A DNA stretch of 64,000 bases from JAGVSR01 sp033765145. GTDB lineage: Bacteria; Pseudomonadota; Alphaproteobacteria; Rhizobiales; Hyphomicrobiaceae. Under the pieces are notes generated by a model. That model saw only the letters and a program-made list of their open reading frames with translations, searched no databases and was not told where the DNA came from. The stretch covers positions 1 through 64,000 of the forward strand of contig JANRIH010000015.1 in assembly GCA_033765145.1 (NCBI GenBank), read 5' to 3'. The first letter of the stretch is position 1, and the number at the start of each line of letters is the position of its first letter. Positions 7,335 through 16,600 of the stretch are shown here, one piece after another. The position numbers and the translations under genes were made by a program.

Positions 7335-8444
7335 ATGTTCGTCCGCTCACGATCCTTGAGAACGCTTGGACTTTCGCTCGGGGCCATGGTGCTTGGCGTT
7401 GGAGCGTTCGGCGCCATGGCGGTTGTGCCGTCGTCACCGGCTTTGGCCGAGGCCAAAAAGAAAGAATTCACGGTCTGCTGGACGCTTTACGCGGGCTGGA
7501 TGCCGTGGGGTTATGCCGCCGACAACGGCATCGTGAAAAAGTGGGCCGAGAAGTACGGCATCGACATCAAGGTCACACAAGTCGGCGACTACGTCGAATG
7601 CATCAACCAGTTCACGGCCGGCAAGTTCGACGCCGCCACGTCGACGACCATGGACGCTCTCGCCATTCCGTCGGTCGGTGGCGTCGATACCACCGTGCTC
7701 ATCGCGGGTGACTATTCGAACGGCAACGATGGCATCATCCTCAAAGGCAAAACGAATCTTGCGGACGTGAAGGGGCAGAAAGTCCATCTGCTCGAACTGT
7801 CGGTCTCGCACTACTTCCTGGCGCGCGCGCTCAGCACCGTCGGTTTGAGCGAGAAGGATATCACGATCGTCAACACCACGGACGCGGACTGGATTTCGGC
7901 CTACAAGAGCGGAGATGTCACGGCGATTGTCGCGTGGAACCCGGCGCTGGCGGAAATCGACGCGGAGTCCGACGCGAACCTCGTGTTCGACAGCTCCAAG
8001 CTGCCGGGCGAAATCGTTGACGCGCTTATCACCAACACGGCCATGCTGAAGGCCAATCCGGAATTCGGAAAGGCGATTACGGGTGCCTGGTTCGAGACGT
8101 TGGCGCTCATGACGAAGGGCGACGACGCGGCGAAGGCCGCGCTCGAGAGCATGGCCAAGGCGTCTGGCACGGATCTCAAGGGCTACGAGGCGCAGCTTGC
8201 GGCGACGAAGCTCTTCTATACGCCGGCTGACGCTTATGCGTTCGCGACCGATCCCGCGGAGAAGGCGAAATTCGACTATGTGCGGAAGTTCTCGTTCGAC
8301 AAGGGTCTTTATGGGCAGAATGCCAAGAGCGTTGATGACATCGGCATCGAGTTCCCGGACGGCTCGGTTCTGGGATCCAAGGACAACATCAAGTTGAGGT
8401 TCGACGCGAGCTTCAAGAAGATGGCTGCCGACGGCAAGCTCTGA
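7335..8444 (+). CDS. Guanidine/urea-type ABC transporter substrate-binding protein
   Basis: The 369-residue protein is periplasmic. A Sec signal peptide (basic MFVRSRSLR, a hydrophobic stretch to about residue 35, cleavage near ALAEA) precedes an NMT1/NrtA/TauA-type binding fold. Features are the opening FTVCWTLYAGWMPWGYA, the SVSHYFLARAL segment and DADWISAYKSGDVTAIVAW, which follow the family pattern. AAGGAG lies eight bases before ATG 7335. As the first gene after the guanidine-I riboswitch and in the same operon as a matching permease and ATPase, it most likely captures guanidine or a guanidine-containing compound. Family membership is certain; ligand identity is inferred from the riboswitch. 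Confidence 0.9.
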   Translation: MFVRSRSLRTLGLSLGAMVLGVGAFGAMAVVPSSPALAEAKKKEFTVCWTLYAGWMPWGYAADNGIVKKWAEKYGIDIKVTQVGDYVECINQFTAGKFDAATSTTMDALAIPSVGGVDTTVLIAGDYSNGNDGIILKGKTNLADVKGQKVHLLELSVSHYFLARALSTVGLSEKDITIVNTTDADWISAYKSGDVTAIVAWNPALAEIDAESDANLVFDSSKLPGEIVDALITNTAMLKANPEFGKAITGAWFETLALMTKGDDAAKAALESMAKASGTDLKGYEAQLAATKLFYTPADAYAFATDPAEKAKFDYVRKFSFDKGLYGQNAKSVDDIGIEFPDGSVLGSKDNIKLRFDASFKKMAADGKL

Positions 8445-8535
8445 ACTGGAGGCGCGGACCGGCAGTCTGATGGCACGTCGTGCCGGTCCGCGACCCTGTC
8501 ACGTCTACCCAAGTAGCGCCCAGCCGGAGCTCTTC

Positions 8536-9579
8536 ATGCCTTCGTCGTTCAAGTCTCTGCCCGTCATCGATATCTCAGGTCTCTATGCGGACGATGTCGC
8601 GACGCGCAAGGCCGTCGCAGATGCGATTGGGCTCGCTGCTCGGGATTCGGGCTTCTTCTATGTCGTCGGTCATCGAATCGGGGCGGACTTGAGAGCGCGT
8701 CTGCTCGCCGCGACGAAAGCGTTCTTCGCGCGCCCTCTCGAACAGAAGATGCCGTACTACATCGGACTCTCGAGCAATCACTCGGGCTATGTTCCGCGCG
8801 GCGAGGAGAGTTTCTACGGTCAGAAGCCGGATCGAAAGGAAGCGTTCGACATTCCGCTCGACGTTCCCGCCGACGATCCCGAGGTTCTCTCGGGTGCGAC
8901 GCCCATGCTCGGGCCGATCAACTGGCCCGACGATCCCGCATTCAAAGCGGCGGCCAGCGCCTACTACGCGGAGGTGGCGGCGCTCGCGCGCACGCTCTTC
9001 CAGGGGTTCGCGCTGGCGCTCGATCTCCCCGAGGACTGGTTCGAGCCGCGACTTCAACGGCCGGCGAGCCAATTGCGGCTCATTCATTATCCCTTCGATG
9101 CCGAAGCGCCGGCGGATGAACCCGGCATCGGCGCGCATACGGACTACGAGTGCTTCACCATCCTCCTGCCCACGGCGCCGGGTCTCGAAGTGATGAACGG
9201 GGACGGGGAATGGATCGACGCGCCGCCGATGGAGGATGCCTTCATCATTAACATCGGCGACATGCTGGAAACCTGGACTAACGGGACGTTCGCGGCCACG
9301 TCGCACCGGGTGCGCAAGGTGAAGGAGGAACGGTATTCGTTCCCCTATTTCGCATCGTGTGACTATCACACGGTCGTCGGACCTCTGCCTCAGTTCGTCA
9401 GCGACGGAAAACCCGCAAAATATCCGACGCTCGTGGCGGGCGATCACCTGCTCGCGCAGACCGCGTTGACGTTCGCCTACCTCAAGCAGCGGATCGGGGA
9501 TGGCTCGTTCAAGCTGCCGGACAATTCGCACGCGCTGTCGAGCTTCGGACAAGAGGCGCGCAATCGGAAGGCCGGATAG
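8536..9579 (+). CDS. 2-oxoglutarate/Fe(II)-dependent oxygenase (isopenicillin-N-synthase family)
   Basis: The 347-residue protein starts at ATG 8536 after CCGGAG; the longer frame from 8470 adds a non-homologous leader. The N-terminal DIOX_N domain begins LPVIDISGL, with DSGFFYVVGH, and the C-terminal jelly roll carries the iron triad His201-x-Asp203 (AHTDYECFTIL) and His257 (ATSHRV). The 2-oxoglutarate clamp Arg266-x-Ser268 (RYSFPYF) is present, so it should be active. It sits inside the guanidine operon, after the binding protein and before the permease. Related enzymes, such as the ethylene-forming enzyme and plant homoarginine hydroxylases, release guanidine from substituted guanidines. 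I infer a similar job here, freeing guanidine from a larger substrate. Confidence 0.9.
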   Translation: MPSSFKSLPVIDISGLYADDVATRKAVADAIGLAARDSGFFYVVGHRIGADLRARLLAATKAFFARPLEQKMPYYIGLSSNHSGYVPRGEESFYGQKPDRKEAFDIPLDVPADDPEVLSGATPMLGPINWPDDPAFKAAASAYYAEVAALARTLFQGFALALDLPEDWFEPRLQRPASQLRLIHYPFDAEAPADEPGIGAHTDYECFTILLPTAPGLEVMNGDGEWIDAPPMEDAFIINIGDMLETWTNGTFAATSHRVRKVKEERYSFPYFASCDYHTVVGPLPQFVSDGKPAKYPTLVAGDHLLAQTALTFAYLKQRIGDGSFKLPDNSHALSSFGQEARNRKAG

Positions 9580-9634
9580 CTTCCTCATGGTGCCGACAAA
9601 CAAGTTCCAATCATAACAACTCGGCGGCTGACCC

Positions 9635-10591
9635 TTGAACCTTCAGGACCTCGATCTCGATAGCGCCGGCGATCTAACGATCCACGTGCCTGCCTGGGCG
9701 CTCGGTACGGTCAGGCGGAAATCAATCACGTTCGCGACAGGCTTCACCGACGACGAGACGCAAGTCGTCTGGGTCCAAGCGCACGGGATGACCGGTGACA
9801 TTCGCATTCATCCCGGCCGGCCAGCCGTTCCCGCGGGATGTGATCTCGCCGCTCTTGATCGCGCGACGCTCGCTCGGCTCGCGAGCGTCGAGGGCGGAGT
9901 CGCGCGTACATCCTATGCTGACGGGGTCATGGCGTGGCGGGATTGGATCGGATTCCAGCCGTACGACAAATACCCCGAGCCGGGTGTCATGCGGCGGATC
10001 GGCGATTGCATGATCGAGTTCGCGCCGTCGGGCATCTACGTCGAGGACTGGCGCTTTCAGCCGAGCGCACCCGGTGTGCTCGCCGGCTTGACGCTCGTCT
10101 CGGAGATTGACGAAGACGGCGTCGAGCGGCGCCGTCAGGGCGGGCTCGTGCTCGCGGGAGATCACGCGATCCTGTCCATTGCGCGACGCGAAGAACTGCC
10201 GGAGGGGACGCGTGCTCAGGACTTCGTGATGGCCCACCCGTCGCCGGTCGATGCCGCAGCGCGCGTTCTCGATTGCGCCGTCGAATATTCTCATCGCGGG
10301 GCGGGCGGCTCGACCGTGGTCCTCGCAACCGATCCGCGGCGGGAAGGCCAGCCGGCCGCCTGGCTCAAAGGCTTCTCGCTGACGGGCAACTCAGGCATTT
10401 TGCGCCAGGATGTGGCGAATTCTCCGAACGTTCGCGCTCGGAAGTGGCGGATCGAGAGCTACGAGAGGCCAGTCTCGTTTCCGCTTTCGACGGACGTCGC
10501 CGCAGAACGACTGGCGTGGCTCGACCGCGAGGCCGACACGCTCATCGCGCCGCTCGAAACTCGTCTCGCTGGGGATCTCAAATGCGCCTGA
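9635..10591 (+). CDS. Unknown beta-rich protein, possibly HRI1/lipocalin-like
   Basis: The 318-residue protein starts at TTG 9635; no better start fits the frame. There is no signal peptide or membrane segment. It looks rich in beta strands, with motifs VVWVQAHGMTGDIRIHPG, MAWRDWIGFQPYDKYPEPG and IEFAPSGIYVEDWRFQP. This pattern, a folded barrel with conserved Trp/Gly/Asp turns, vaguely recalls the HRI1 or lipocalin-like fold, a resemblance I cannot verify. It overlaps the next gene by 10 bp, which implies translational coupling within the guanidine operon. The role is unknown; a binding or accessory role in handling the oxygenase substrate or product is possible. Confidence 0.6.
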   Translation: MNLQDLDLDSAGDLTIHVPAWALGTVRRKSITFATGFTDDETQVVWVQAHGMTGDIRIHPGRPAVPAGCDLAALDRATLARLASVEGGVARTSYADGVMAWRDWIGFQPYDKYPEPGVMRRIGDCMIEFAPSGIYVEDWRFQPSAPGVLAGLTLVSEIDEDGVERRRQGGLVLAGDHAILSIARREELPEGTRAQDFVMAHPSPVDAAARVLDCAVEYSHRGAGGSTVVLATDPRREGQPAAWLKGFSLTGNSGILRQDVANSPNVRARKWRIESYERPVSFPLSTDVAAERLAWLDREADTLIAPLETRLAGDLKCA

Positions 10592-11400
10592 TCAACCGGA
10601 CCCCAGGGCGCGGGACATCCATTCTCCTCGCGTTGCTGCCGTTCATCGTTCTGATCGTGGCGTATGCGATCGGCAGTCACGCGCGTCTATCGGTCAATCC
10701 TGCGGACAAGATCCTGCCCTCCATCACGCAGATGGCGGACACGATGTACGAGTATGCGCTCAGCCCTGACAAGAGGACGGGTGAATACCTGCTCTGGTCC
10801 GATACGGCGATCAGTCTCTGGCGGCTCTGTGTGGGGCTCGGCCTTTCGGTCGGGATCGCGCTCGTCGTCGGCGTCCTGACTGGGTTCATTCCCTACGTCG
10901 GCGCGATGCTGGCGCCGTTCGTGGCGGCCTTCTCGCTCATCCCGCCGATCACGGTGCTGCCCATTCTCTTTATCGTGGTGGGGCTCGAAGAGCTTTCGAA
11001 GATCAGTCTCATCGTGATCGGCACCGCTCCCGTCATGCTGCGGGCGGTGGCACTCGCCGTCGAGGAGATCCCGCGCGAATTGATCGTCAAGGCGCAGACG
11101 CTCGGCGCCTCGACTTGGCAGATGCTCTTGCGTGTTGTTCTTCCGCAAGTTCTGCCGAAGCTCATCACGGCAATCCGGTTCGCGCTCATTCCGGCTTGGA
11201 TCTTTCTCATCTCGGCCGAAGCGATCGCCGCGACGAGCGGGCTCGGCTATCGCATCTTCCTCGTCCGGCGCTTTCTCGCGATGGACGTGATCCTTCCCTA
11301 TGTTGCCTGGATCACGCTCGTCGCGTGGCTCATGGATCTGACGCTCGTCTTCTTCCAGCGCCGCCTGTTCCCCTGGTATCAACCGGAGAAATCGCGATGA
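10582..11400 (+). CDS. ABC transporter permease (NrtB/TauC type) for guanidine uptake
   Basis: The 272-residue inner-membrane protein has about six hydrophobic segments (residues about 12-28, 75-98, 104-130, 134-150, 200-220 and 240-255). The EAA loop that docks the ATPase is AQTLGASTWQMLLRVVLP at about residues 172-189, a normal BPD_transp_1 signature. ATG 10582 overlaps the stop of the previous gene, and its own stop overlaps the next start (ATGA), so the three are coupled. With the binding protein at 7335 and the ATPase it forms one importer. The substrate is inferred from the guanidine riboswitch. Confidence 0.9.
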   Translation: MRLINRTPGRGTSILLALLPFIVLIVAYAIGSHARLSVNPADKILPSITQMADTMYEYALSPDKRTGEYLLWSDTAISLWRLCVGLGLSVGIALVVGVLTGFIPYVGAMLAPFVAAFSLIPPITVLPILFIVVGLEELSKISLIVIGTAPVMLRAVALAVEEIPRELIVKAQTLGASTWQMLLRVVLPQVLPKLITAIRFALIPAWIFLISAEAIAATSGLGYRIFLVRRFLAMDVILPYVAWITLVAWLMDLTLVFFQRRLFPWYQPEKSR

Positions 11401-12185
11401 GCCACGTCGTGATCGACAAGGTCTGGAAGGAATATGGCAGTTCCATCGTGCTGGAACGGATCTCGATGGAGATCGCGCCAGGATCGTTCGTGGCACTCGT
11501 CGGCCCTTCGGGCTGCGGGAAAACTACCATGCTCCGGATGCTGCTCGGTGAAGAGCGGCCAACGCGCGGCTCGATCGTAATCGACGGCAAACCGCTCAAG
11601 CCCGAACCCGACTCCGATCGCGGAGTCGTGTTCCAGCGCTATTCCGTCTTTCCGCATCTGACGGTCCTCGGTAACGTGATCGTGGGTCTCGAATTCGAGG
11701 CGTCGCGATTTTCCGGCCGCTTGTTCGGTCCCGCGCGTGCGTCCGCCGTCGAAAAGGCGAACGCGCTCCTGGCGCGTGTCGGTCTGACGGGTCACGAGAA
11801 CAAGTATCCCGCGGCGCTGTCGGGTGGCATGCAGCAGCGCCTCGCGCTCGCGCAGGCGCTCATCCGCAAGCCGCGCCTGCTTCTCCTGGACGAGCCATTC
11901 GGCGCACTCGATCCCGGCATTCGCGGCGATATCCACGCGCTCATGCTCGACATCTGGAATGCGGGGGATTTGACCGTCGTCATGGTCACGCACGACCTCT
12001 CCGAAGCATTCCGTCTCGGCACGCGGGTCATAGCGTTGGATCGCCTTCGCAAGCGACCAGAGGAGGTGACGCGCTACGGCTCGGTGATCACGCAAGACAT
12101 CGACGTCTGGCCGAAGAAGGTCGCGGGCCAGCGGAACGGCGCCGCGGCGCCGCCGTCCGAAGCTCCTTTCGCTGCTGCGCATTGA
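11397..12185 (+). CDS. ABC transporter ATP-binding protein (NrtD/TauB type)
   Basis: The 262-residue ATPase has all catalytic motifs: Walker A GPSGCGKTT (36-44), a Q-loop near VVFQRYSVFPH, the signature LSGGMQQRLALAQAL, Walker B LLLLDEPFGALD, and the H-loop VTHDLSEA. It belongs to the nitrate/taurine/sulfonate importer class, matching the adjacent permease. ATG 11397 overlaps the permease stop by four bases. The C-terminal tail (about residues 220-262, Pro/Ala-rich) is poorly conserved. It powers uptake of the operon's substrate, probably guanidine. Confidence 0.93.
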   Translation: MSHVVIDKVWKEYGSSIVLERISMEIAPGSFVALVGPSGCGKTTMLRMLLGEERPTRGSIVIDGKPLKPEPDSDRGVVFQRYSVFPHLTVLGNVIVGLEFEASRFSGRLFGPARASAVEKANALLARVGLTGHENKYPAALSGGMQQRLALAQALIRKPRLLLLDEPFGALDPGIRGDIHALMLDIWNAGDLTVVMVTHDLSEAFRLGTRVIALDRLRKRPEEVTRYGSVITQDIDVWPKKVAGQRNGAAAPPSEAPFAAAH

Positions 12186-12204
12186 GAGCGTACTGCGCCA
12201 CGAG

Positions 12205-12228
12205 CGCCCGGGGACGACCCCGGGGGCG
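12205..12228 (+). other. GC-rich intra-operon hairpin
   Basis: CGCCCGGGG-ACGA-CCCCGGGGGCG forms a very stable stem-loop with a tetraloop, in the 103-bp gap between the ATPase (ends 12185) and the first DUF1989 gene (12289). No U tract follows it. It may stabilise the upstream transporter mRNA or partly attenuate transcription; this is inference. Confidence 0.4.
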
Positions 12229-12288
12229 AATGCAATCCCGGGACGACCCGGACGATCCTGGGCAGGCCCGCGGGCCGCCCGAGGGGGC

Positions 12289-13017
12289 ATGGACATGAAC
12301 GATCCGAGTTACGGCGACATTCTGCCCGGCGGCAAGCACTGGTCGATGGTGATGCGCCGGCACACGCGCCTGCGCATGATCGATCTCGAGGGCGGCGCGA
12401 ATGTCGGAATGCTATTCTACAATCCGGCAAACATTCTCGAGAGGTACAATGCGCCCGATACGTTGAAGTGCCAGCATACCTTCAAGCTCACGGCCGGGCA
12501 CTGCCTCTATTCGGACATGGGCCGCATCTTCTGCTCTATCGTGGCCGATACGTCGGGTTGGCACGATACGGTCTCGGGGAACACCAACAAGTCGCTCGTC
12601 GCGTCGCGCTGGGGTCAGTCGACCTACCAATCCGCGCGGAACGACTGGCTGCAGAACGGATACGACAGCTTTCTCGTCGAGGCGGCGAAGTACGGTCTCG
12701 GGCGCACGGATCTCGCGGCCAACGTCAATTGGTTCTCCAAAGTCGCGGTCAGCGCCGACGGCGACCTGACGCTCGATCCGGGCAGCGCCAAGGCCGGGGC
12801 GATGGTCGAGCTCAGGTTCGAGATGGATACGCTCGTCCTCCTTCACACGTGTCCCCATCCGCTCGACATGAGCCCGGTCTATCCACGCAAGCCCGTGCGA
12901 TACGAGCTTTTCGACGGCCCTCCGGCGGCAATCGATGATCCCTGCCGGCTGTCGCGGCCGGAGAATGAGCGCGGGTTCGAGAACAATCGCATCTTCCATA
13001 TCGGTTGCGGCTGCTGA
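12289..13017 (+). CDS. cgdB: DUF1989 protein, carboxyguanidine deiminase subunit (UAAP2-like)
   Basis: The 242-residue protein is one of the two urea-carboxylase-associated DUF1989 proteins. The family signature is visible in HTRLRMIDLEGGANVGMLFYN, then YNAPDTLKCQ and YSDMGRIFCSIVADTSGWHDTVSG, and the C-terminus carries HTCPHPLD. With its partner it forms the deiminase that converts carboxyguanidine to allophanate plus ammonia in guanidine-degrading bacteria (described as CgdAB). Assigning A or B by size is tentative. ATG 12289 has an in-frame alternative at 12295. The two genes are separated by nine bases and lie directly upstream of the carboxylase. Confidence 0.88.
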   Translation: MDMNDPSYGDILPGGKHWSMVMRRHTRLRMIDLEGGANVGMLFYNPANILERYNAPDTLKCQHTFKLTAGHCLYSDMGRIFCSIVADTSGWHDTVSGNTNKSLVASRWGQSTYQSARNDWLQNGYDSFLVEAAKYGLGRTDLAANVNWFSKVAVSADGDLTLDPGSAKAGAMVELRFEMDTLVLLHTCPHPLDMSPVYPRKPVRYELFDGPPAAIDDPCRLSRPENERGFENNRIFHIGCGC

Positions 13018-13026
13018 GGTGAGACC

Positions 13027-13674
13027 ATGATCAAGGAAAGCTCGCTTCAGTCGACCGACGCGCTCTATCGAGAGACTGTTCTCGCCGGGAACTACTGGAT
13101 CCATGTCGTCGAAAAGGGGCAGTACTTTCGTATCCAAGATCTCGAGGGCAATCAGGCGGCCGATACGCTGTTCTTCAATGCGGACGATCCGGACGAGCGG
13201 TACTCCGCGACCGACACCATCCGCGGACAGGGCAACGTCTATCTCACGGCCGGGACGATCATCCGATCCGATCTCGGGCGAGCGATGCTGACGATCGTCG
13301 CAGATACGGTTGGCCGGCATGACACGCTCGGGGGCGCGTGCGCGACCGAGAGCAACACTGTCCGCTACGCGCTCGAAAAGAAGAGCATGCACGCCTGCCG
13401 CGACAGCTATCTCCTGGCGGTCGCTGAAAACCCACGGTACGGCCTCACGAAACGGCACATCACCCACAACATCAACTTCTTCATGAACGTGCCGGTCACG
13501 CCGGACGGTGGCCTGACGTTCGAGGACGGACTTTCGGCGCCGGGAAAATACGTCGAGATGCGCGCGGAGATGAACGTGATCGTTCTCATTTCGAACTGTC
13601 CGCAGCTCAACAATCCTTGCAACGCCTACAACCCGACTCCGATCGAGGTTCTGATCTGGCCGGCGGGGGCGTAA
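13027..13674 (+). CDS. cgdA: DUF1989 protein, carboxyguanidine deiminase subunit (UAAP1-like)
   Basis: The 215-residue paralogue of the previous protein shares the fold and motifs: GQYFRIQDLEGNQAADTLFFN, YSATDTIRGQG and TIVADTVGRHDTLGG, with a conserved NCPQLNNPC near the end (Cys pair). It pairs with the 12289 product as carboxyguanidine deiminase, producing allophanate for the hydrolase at the operon end. A ribosome site GAGGTGAG lies before ATG 13027. It is followed after three bases by the carboxylase start, consistent with a stoichiometric unit. Confidence 0.9.
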   Translation: MIKESSLQSTDALYRETVLAGNYWIHVVEKGQYFRIQDLEGNQAADTLFFNADDPDERYSATDTIRGQGNVYLTAGTIIRSDLGRAMLTIVADTVGRHDTLGGACATESNTVRYALEKKSMHACRDSYLLAVAENPRYGLTKRHITHNINFFMNVPVTPDGGLTFEDGLSAPGKYVEMRAEMNVIVLISNCPQLNNPCNAYNPTPIEVLIWPAGA

Positions 13675-13677
13675 GGC

Positions 13678-16600
13678 ATGTTCAAAAAGGTCCTGATCGC
13701 CAATCGCGGCGCCATCGCCTGCCGCGTCATCCGGACGCTCGATCGCATGGGGATTGCGAGCGTTGCCGTCTATTCCGAAGCGGACCGGCATTCGCGGCAT
13801 GTTCGTCTCGCGAGCGAGGCCGTCGCCATCGGGCCGGCGCCCGCGGCCCAGAGCTATCTCGACGGCGCCAAGATCGTCGCCGTTGCGAAGGCGACGGGCG
13901 CGGATGCCATCCATCCAGGCTATGGCTTCTTGTCGGAAAACCCGGATTTCGCGGAAGCCTGCGCGGCGGCGGGCATCGCGTTCATCGGGCCACGCCCCGA
14001 GCACATGCGCGCGTTCGGGCTGAAGCATGAGGCGCGTCAGCTCGCGATGGCCGCCGGCGTTCCGCTGGCGCCAGGGTCGGGCCTCATCGGGAGCGTCGAG
14101 CACGCGGCGGAGGAGGCGAGGCGGATCGGCTATCCAGTCATGTTGAAGAGCACGGCGGGCGGCGGCGGAATTGGCCTGCAACTCGTCGTGTCGGAAGCTG
14201 AGCTGAAGCCGCTTTACGAGCGTGTCGAACGTCTAGCGCGGAACAACTTCAAGGACGCGGGTCTCTTTCTCGAAAAATTCGTGGCCCGCGGACGGCACAT
14301 CGAAGTTCAAATCTTCGGCGACGGGAAAGGAACGGTCCTCGCACTCGGTGAGCGGGACTGCTCGGCTCAGCGGCGCAATCAGAAAGTCATCGAGGAAACA
14401 CCCGCGCCCCGATTGCCGGATGCGACCCGCAAATCACTCTGGGATACAGCCATAAAGCTTGGCGAGGCGGTATCCTACGAGAACGCCGGCACGGTCGAAT
14501 TCCTCTACGACGACGACGCGGAAGCGTTCTATTTCCTCGAAGTCAACACGCGCCTGCAGGTCGAACATGGCGTCACGGAGGAAGTGCTCGGGATCGATCT
14601 CGTGGAATGGATGGTTCGTCAGGCGGCCGGCGAGCCGTTGGTTTGGGCGCAGAGCGATGTCGAGCCCAAGGGTGCATCGATCCAGGTGCGACTTTACGCG
14701 GAAGACCCTGGCCGCGAGTTCCGGCCGAGTTCCGGTCTGCTGACGAAAGTCGTGTGGCCCGACGATGTGCGGATCGAGACCTGGGTCGAGAGCGGGACGA
14801 CGGTCTCGCCCTTCTACGACCCGATGATCGCGAAAGTGATCGTGACAGCCAACTCGCGCGAGGACGCTATCGGCAAGCTCGATCACGCGCTTGCCGACAC
14901 GACGATCGGCGGTATCGAGAGCAATCTCTGCTATCTGCGTGCGCTCGCGGCGTCCGAAGAATTCCGCGCGGGCCGCATATCGACGCGCTCTTTGCAATCG
15001 TTCTCCTACAGCGCGCCGATGATCGAAGTGCTGTCGCCCGGGACGCAGACGACGGTTCAGGATTGGCCGGGACGGCTCAGGTATTGGGCGGTCGGCGTTC
15101 CACCGTCGGGGCCTATGGACGGCCTGTCGTTCCGTCTCGCGAACCGCCTCGTCGGGAATGCGGCACGGGCCGCGGGACTTGAGTTGACGCTTTCGGGGCC
15201 GACGCTCAAGTTCAACACCGCCGCCGTTGTCGCGCTGACTGGGGCCGAAATGGCCGCGGCCTTGGATGACAAGCCGGTTGCCTTTCATGCAGCGATCCAC
15301 GTCCAGGCGGGGCAGACGCTCAAAATCGGCGCCGTCACGGGCGCCGGCGCGCGCGCATATCTTGCCATTCGCGGGGGACTGGATGTCCCGGAATATCTCG
15401 GCAGCAAGGCGACGTTCACGCTCGGCCAGTTCGGTGGTCACGGGGGGCGCGTCCTCGCTCCGGGTGATGTTCTGCATATCGGGAGCGATCTCAGCGGCGA
15501 TATCTCCGCCGAGCTTCCGTCCGCGCTGAAACCATCTCTCTCGCGCGCATGGACAATCGGCGTGCTCTATGGGCCGCATGGCGCACCGGACTTCTTCACG
15601 GATGTGGATATCGCTGCGATTTTTTCGGCGGATTGGGAGGTCCACTACAATTCGAACCGAACGGGCGTGCGGCTCATCGGCCCCAAGCCCTCTTGGGCCA
15701 GGCCGGATGGTGGCGAAGCGGGACTTCATCCCAGCAACATCCACGACAACGCTTATGCAATCGGGGCCATCGATTTCACGGGCGATATGCCTGTGATCCT
15801 CGGTCCCGATGGTCCCTCGCTCGGCGGTTTCGTTTGTCCCGCGACGATCGTCGAGGCCGAACTTTGGAAAGTCGGCCAGCTCCGGCCGGGAGACCGCGTG
15901 CGCTTCAAGCGCGTAACTCCGTTGGAGGCGGCGCATCTCGCTGCGCGGCAGGATGCTGAAATCGCCGGGCTCATTCCGGCGATAGACGTTGCAACCGCCG
16001 CACCTGAGCGGCTCGGCTGCGACGATTGCATCGTGGGAACCCGGGACAAACGGCCTGGCATACCGCGTGTCGTCTATCGGCGACAGGGCGATGTCAATCT
16101 GCTCGTGGAATATGGCCCGATCGTCCTCGATCTTGCACTCCGCTTCCGTGTGCATGCCTTGATGTCGGCGCTCGAAATGCGAAACATTCCAGGGATCGTC
16201 GATCTCACTCCCGGAATAAGGTCGCTTCAAATTCATTTCGAAAGCCGGGTCCTGGCACTCAAGGACCTGCTCGACATCCTCGCCGAGATCGAGAACGGCC
16301 TCGAGAGCATCGACGACGTTTCCGTGCCATCGCGGATCATTCATCTGCCGCTTTCGTGGGACGATCCTGCGGTCCAGAAGACCATCGATAAGTATGTGCA
16401 GTCCGTGCGACCGGACGCGCCGTGGTGTCCGTCCAATATCGAGTTCATCCAGCGCATCAACGGGCTCCAAAGCATCGAAGACGTGAAGCGCATCGTCTTC
16501 GACGCGAGCTATCTCGTGTTGGGGCTGGGGGACGTCTATCTCGGCGCGCCGGTCGCCACGCCGGTCGATCCACGCCACCGGCTCGTCACAACGAAATACA

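Noticed and set aside
12412..14181. 589-codon minus-strand frame across the DUF1989 genes
   Set aside because: It lies over three clearly functional rightward genes and its peptide is Arg/Asp/Val-rich shadow sequence without family similarity.
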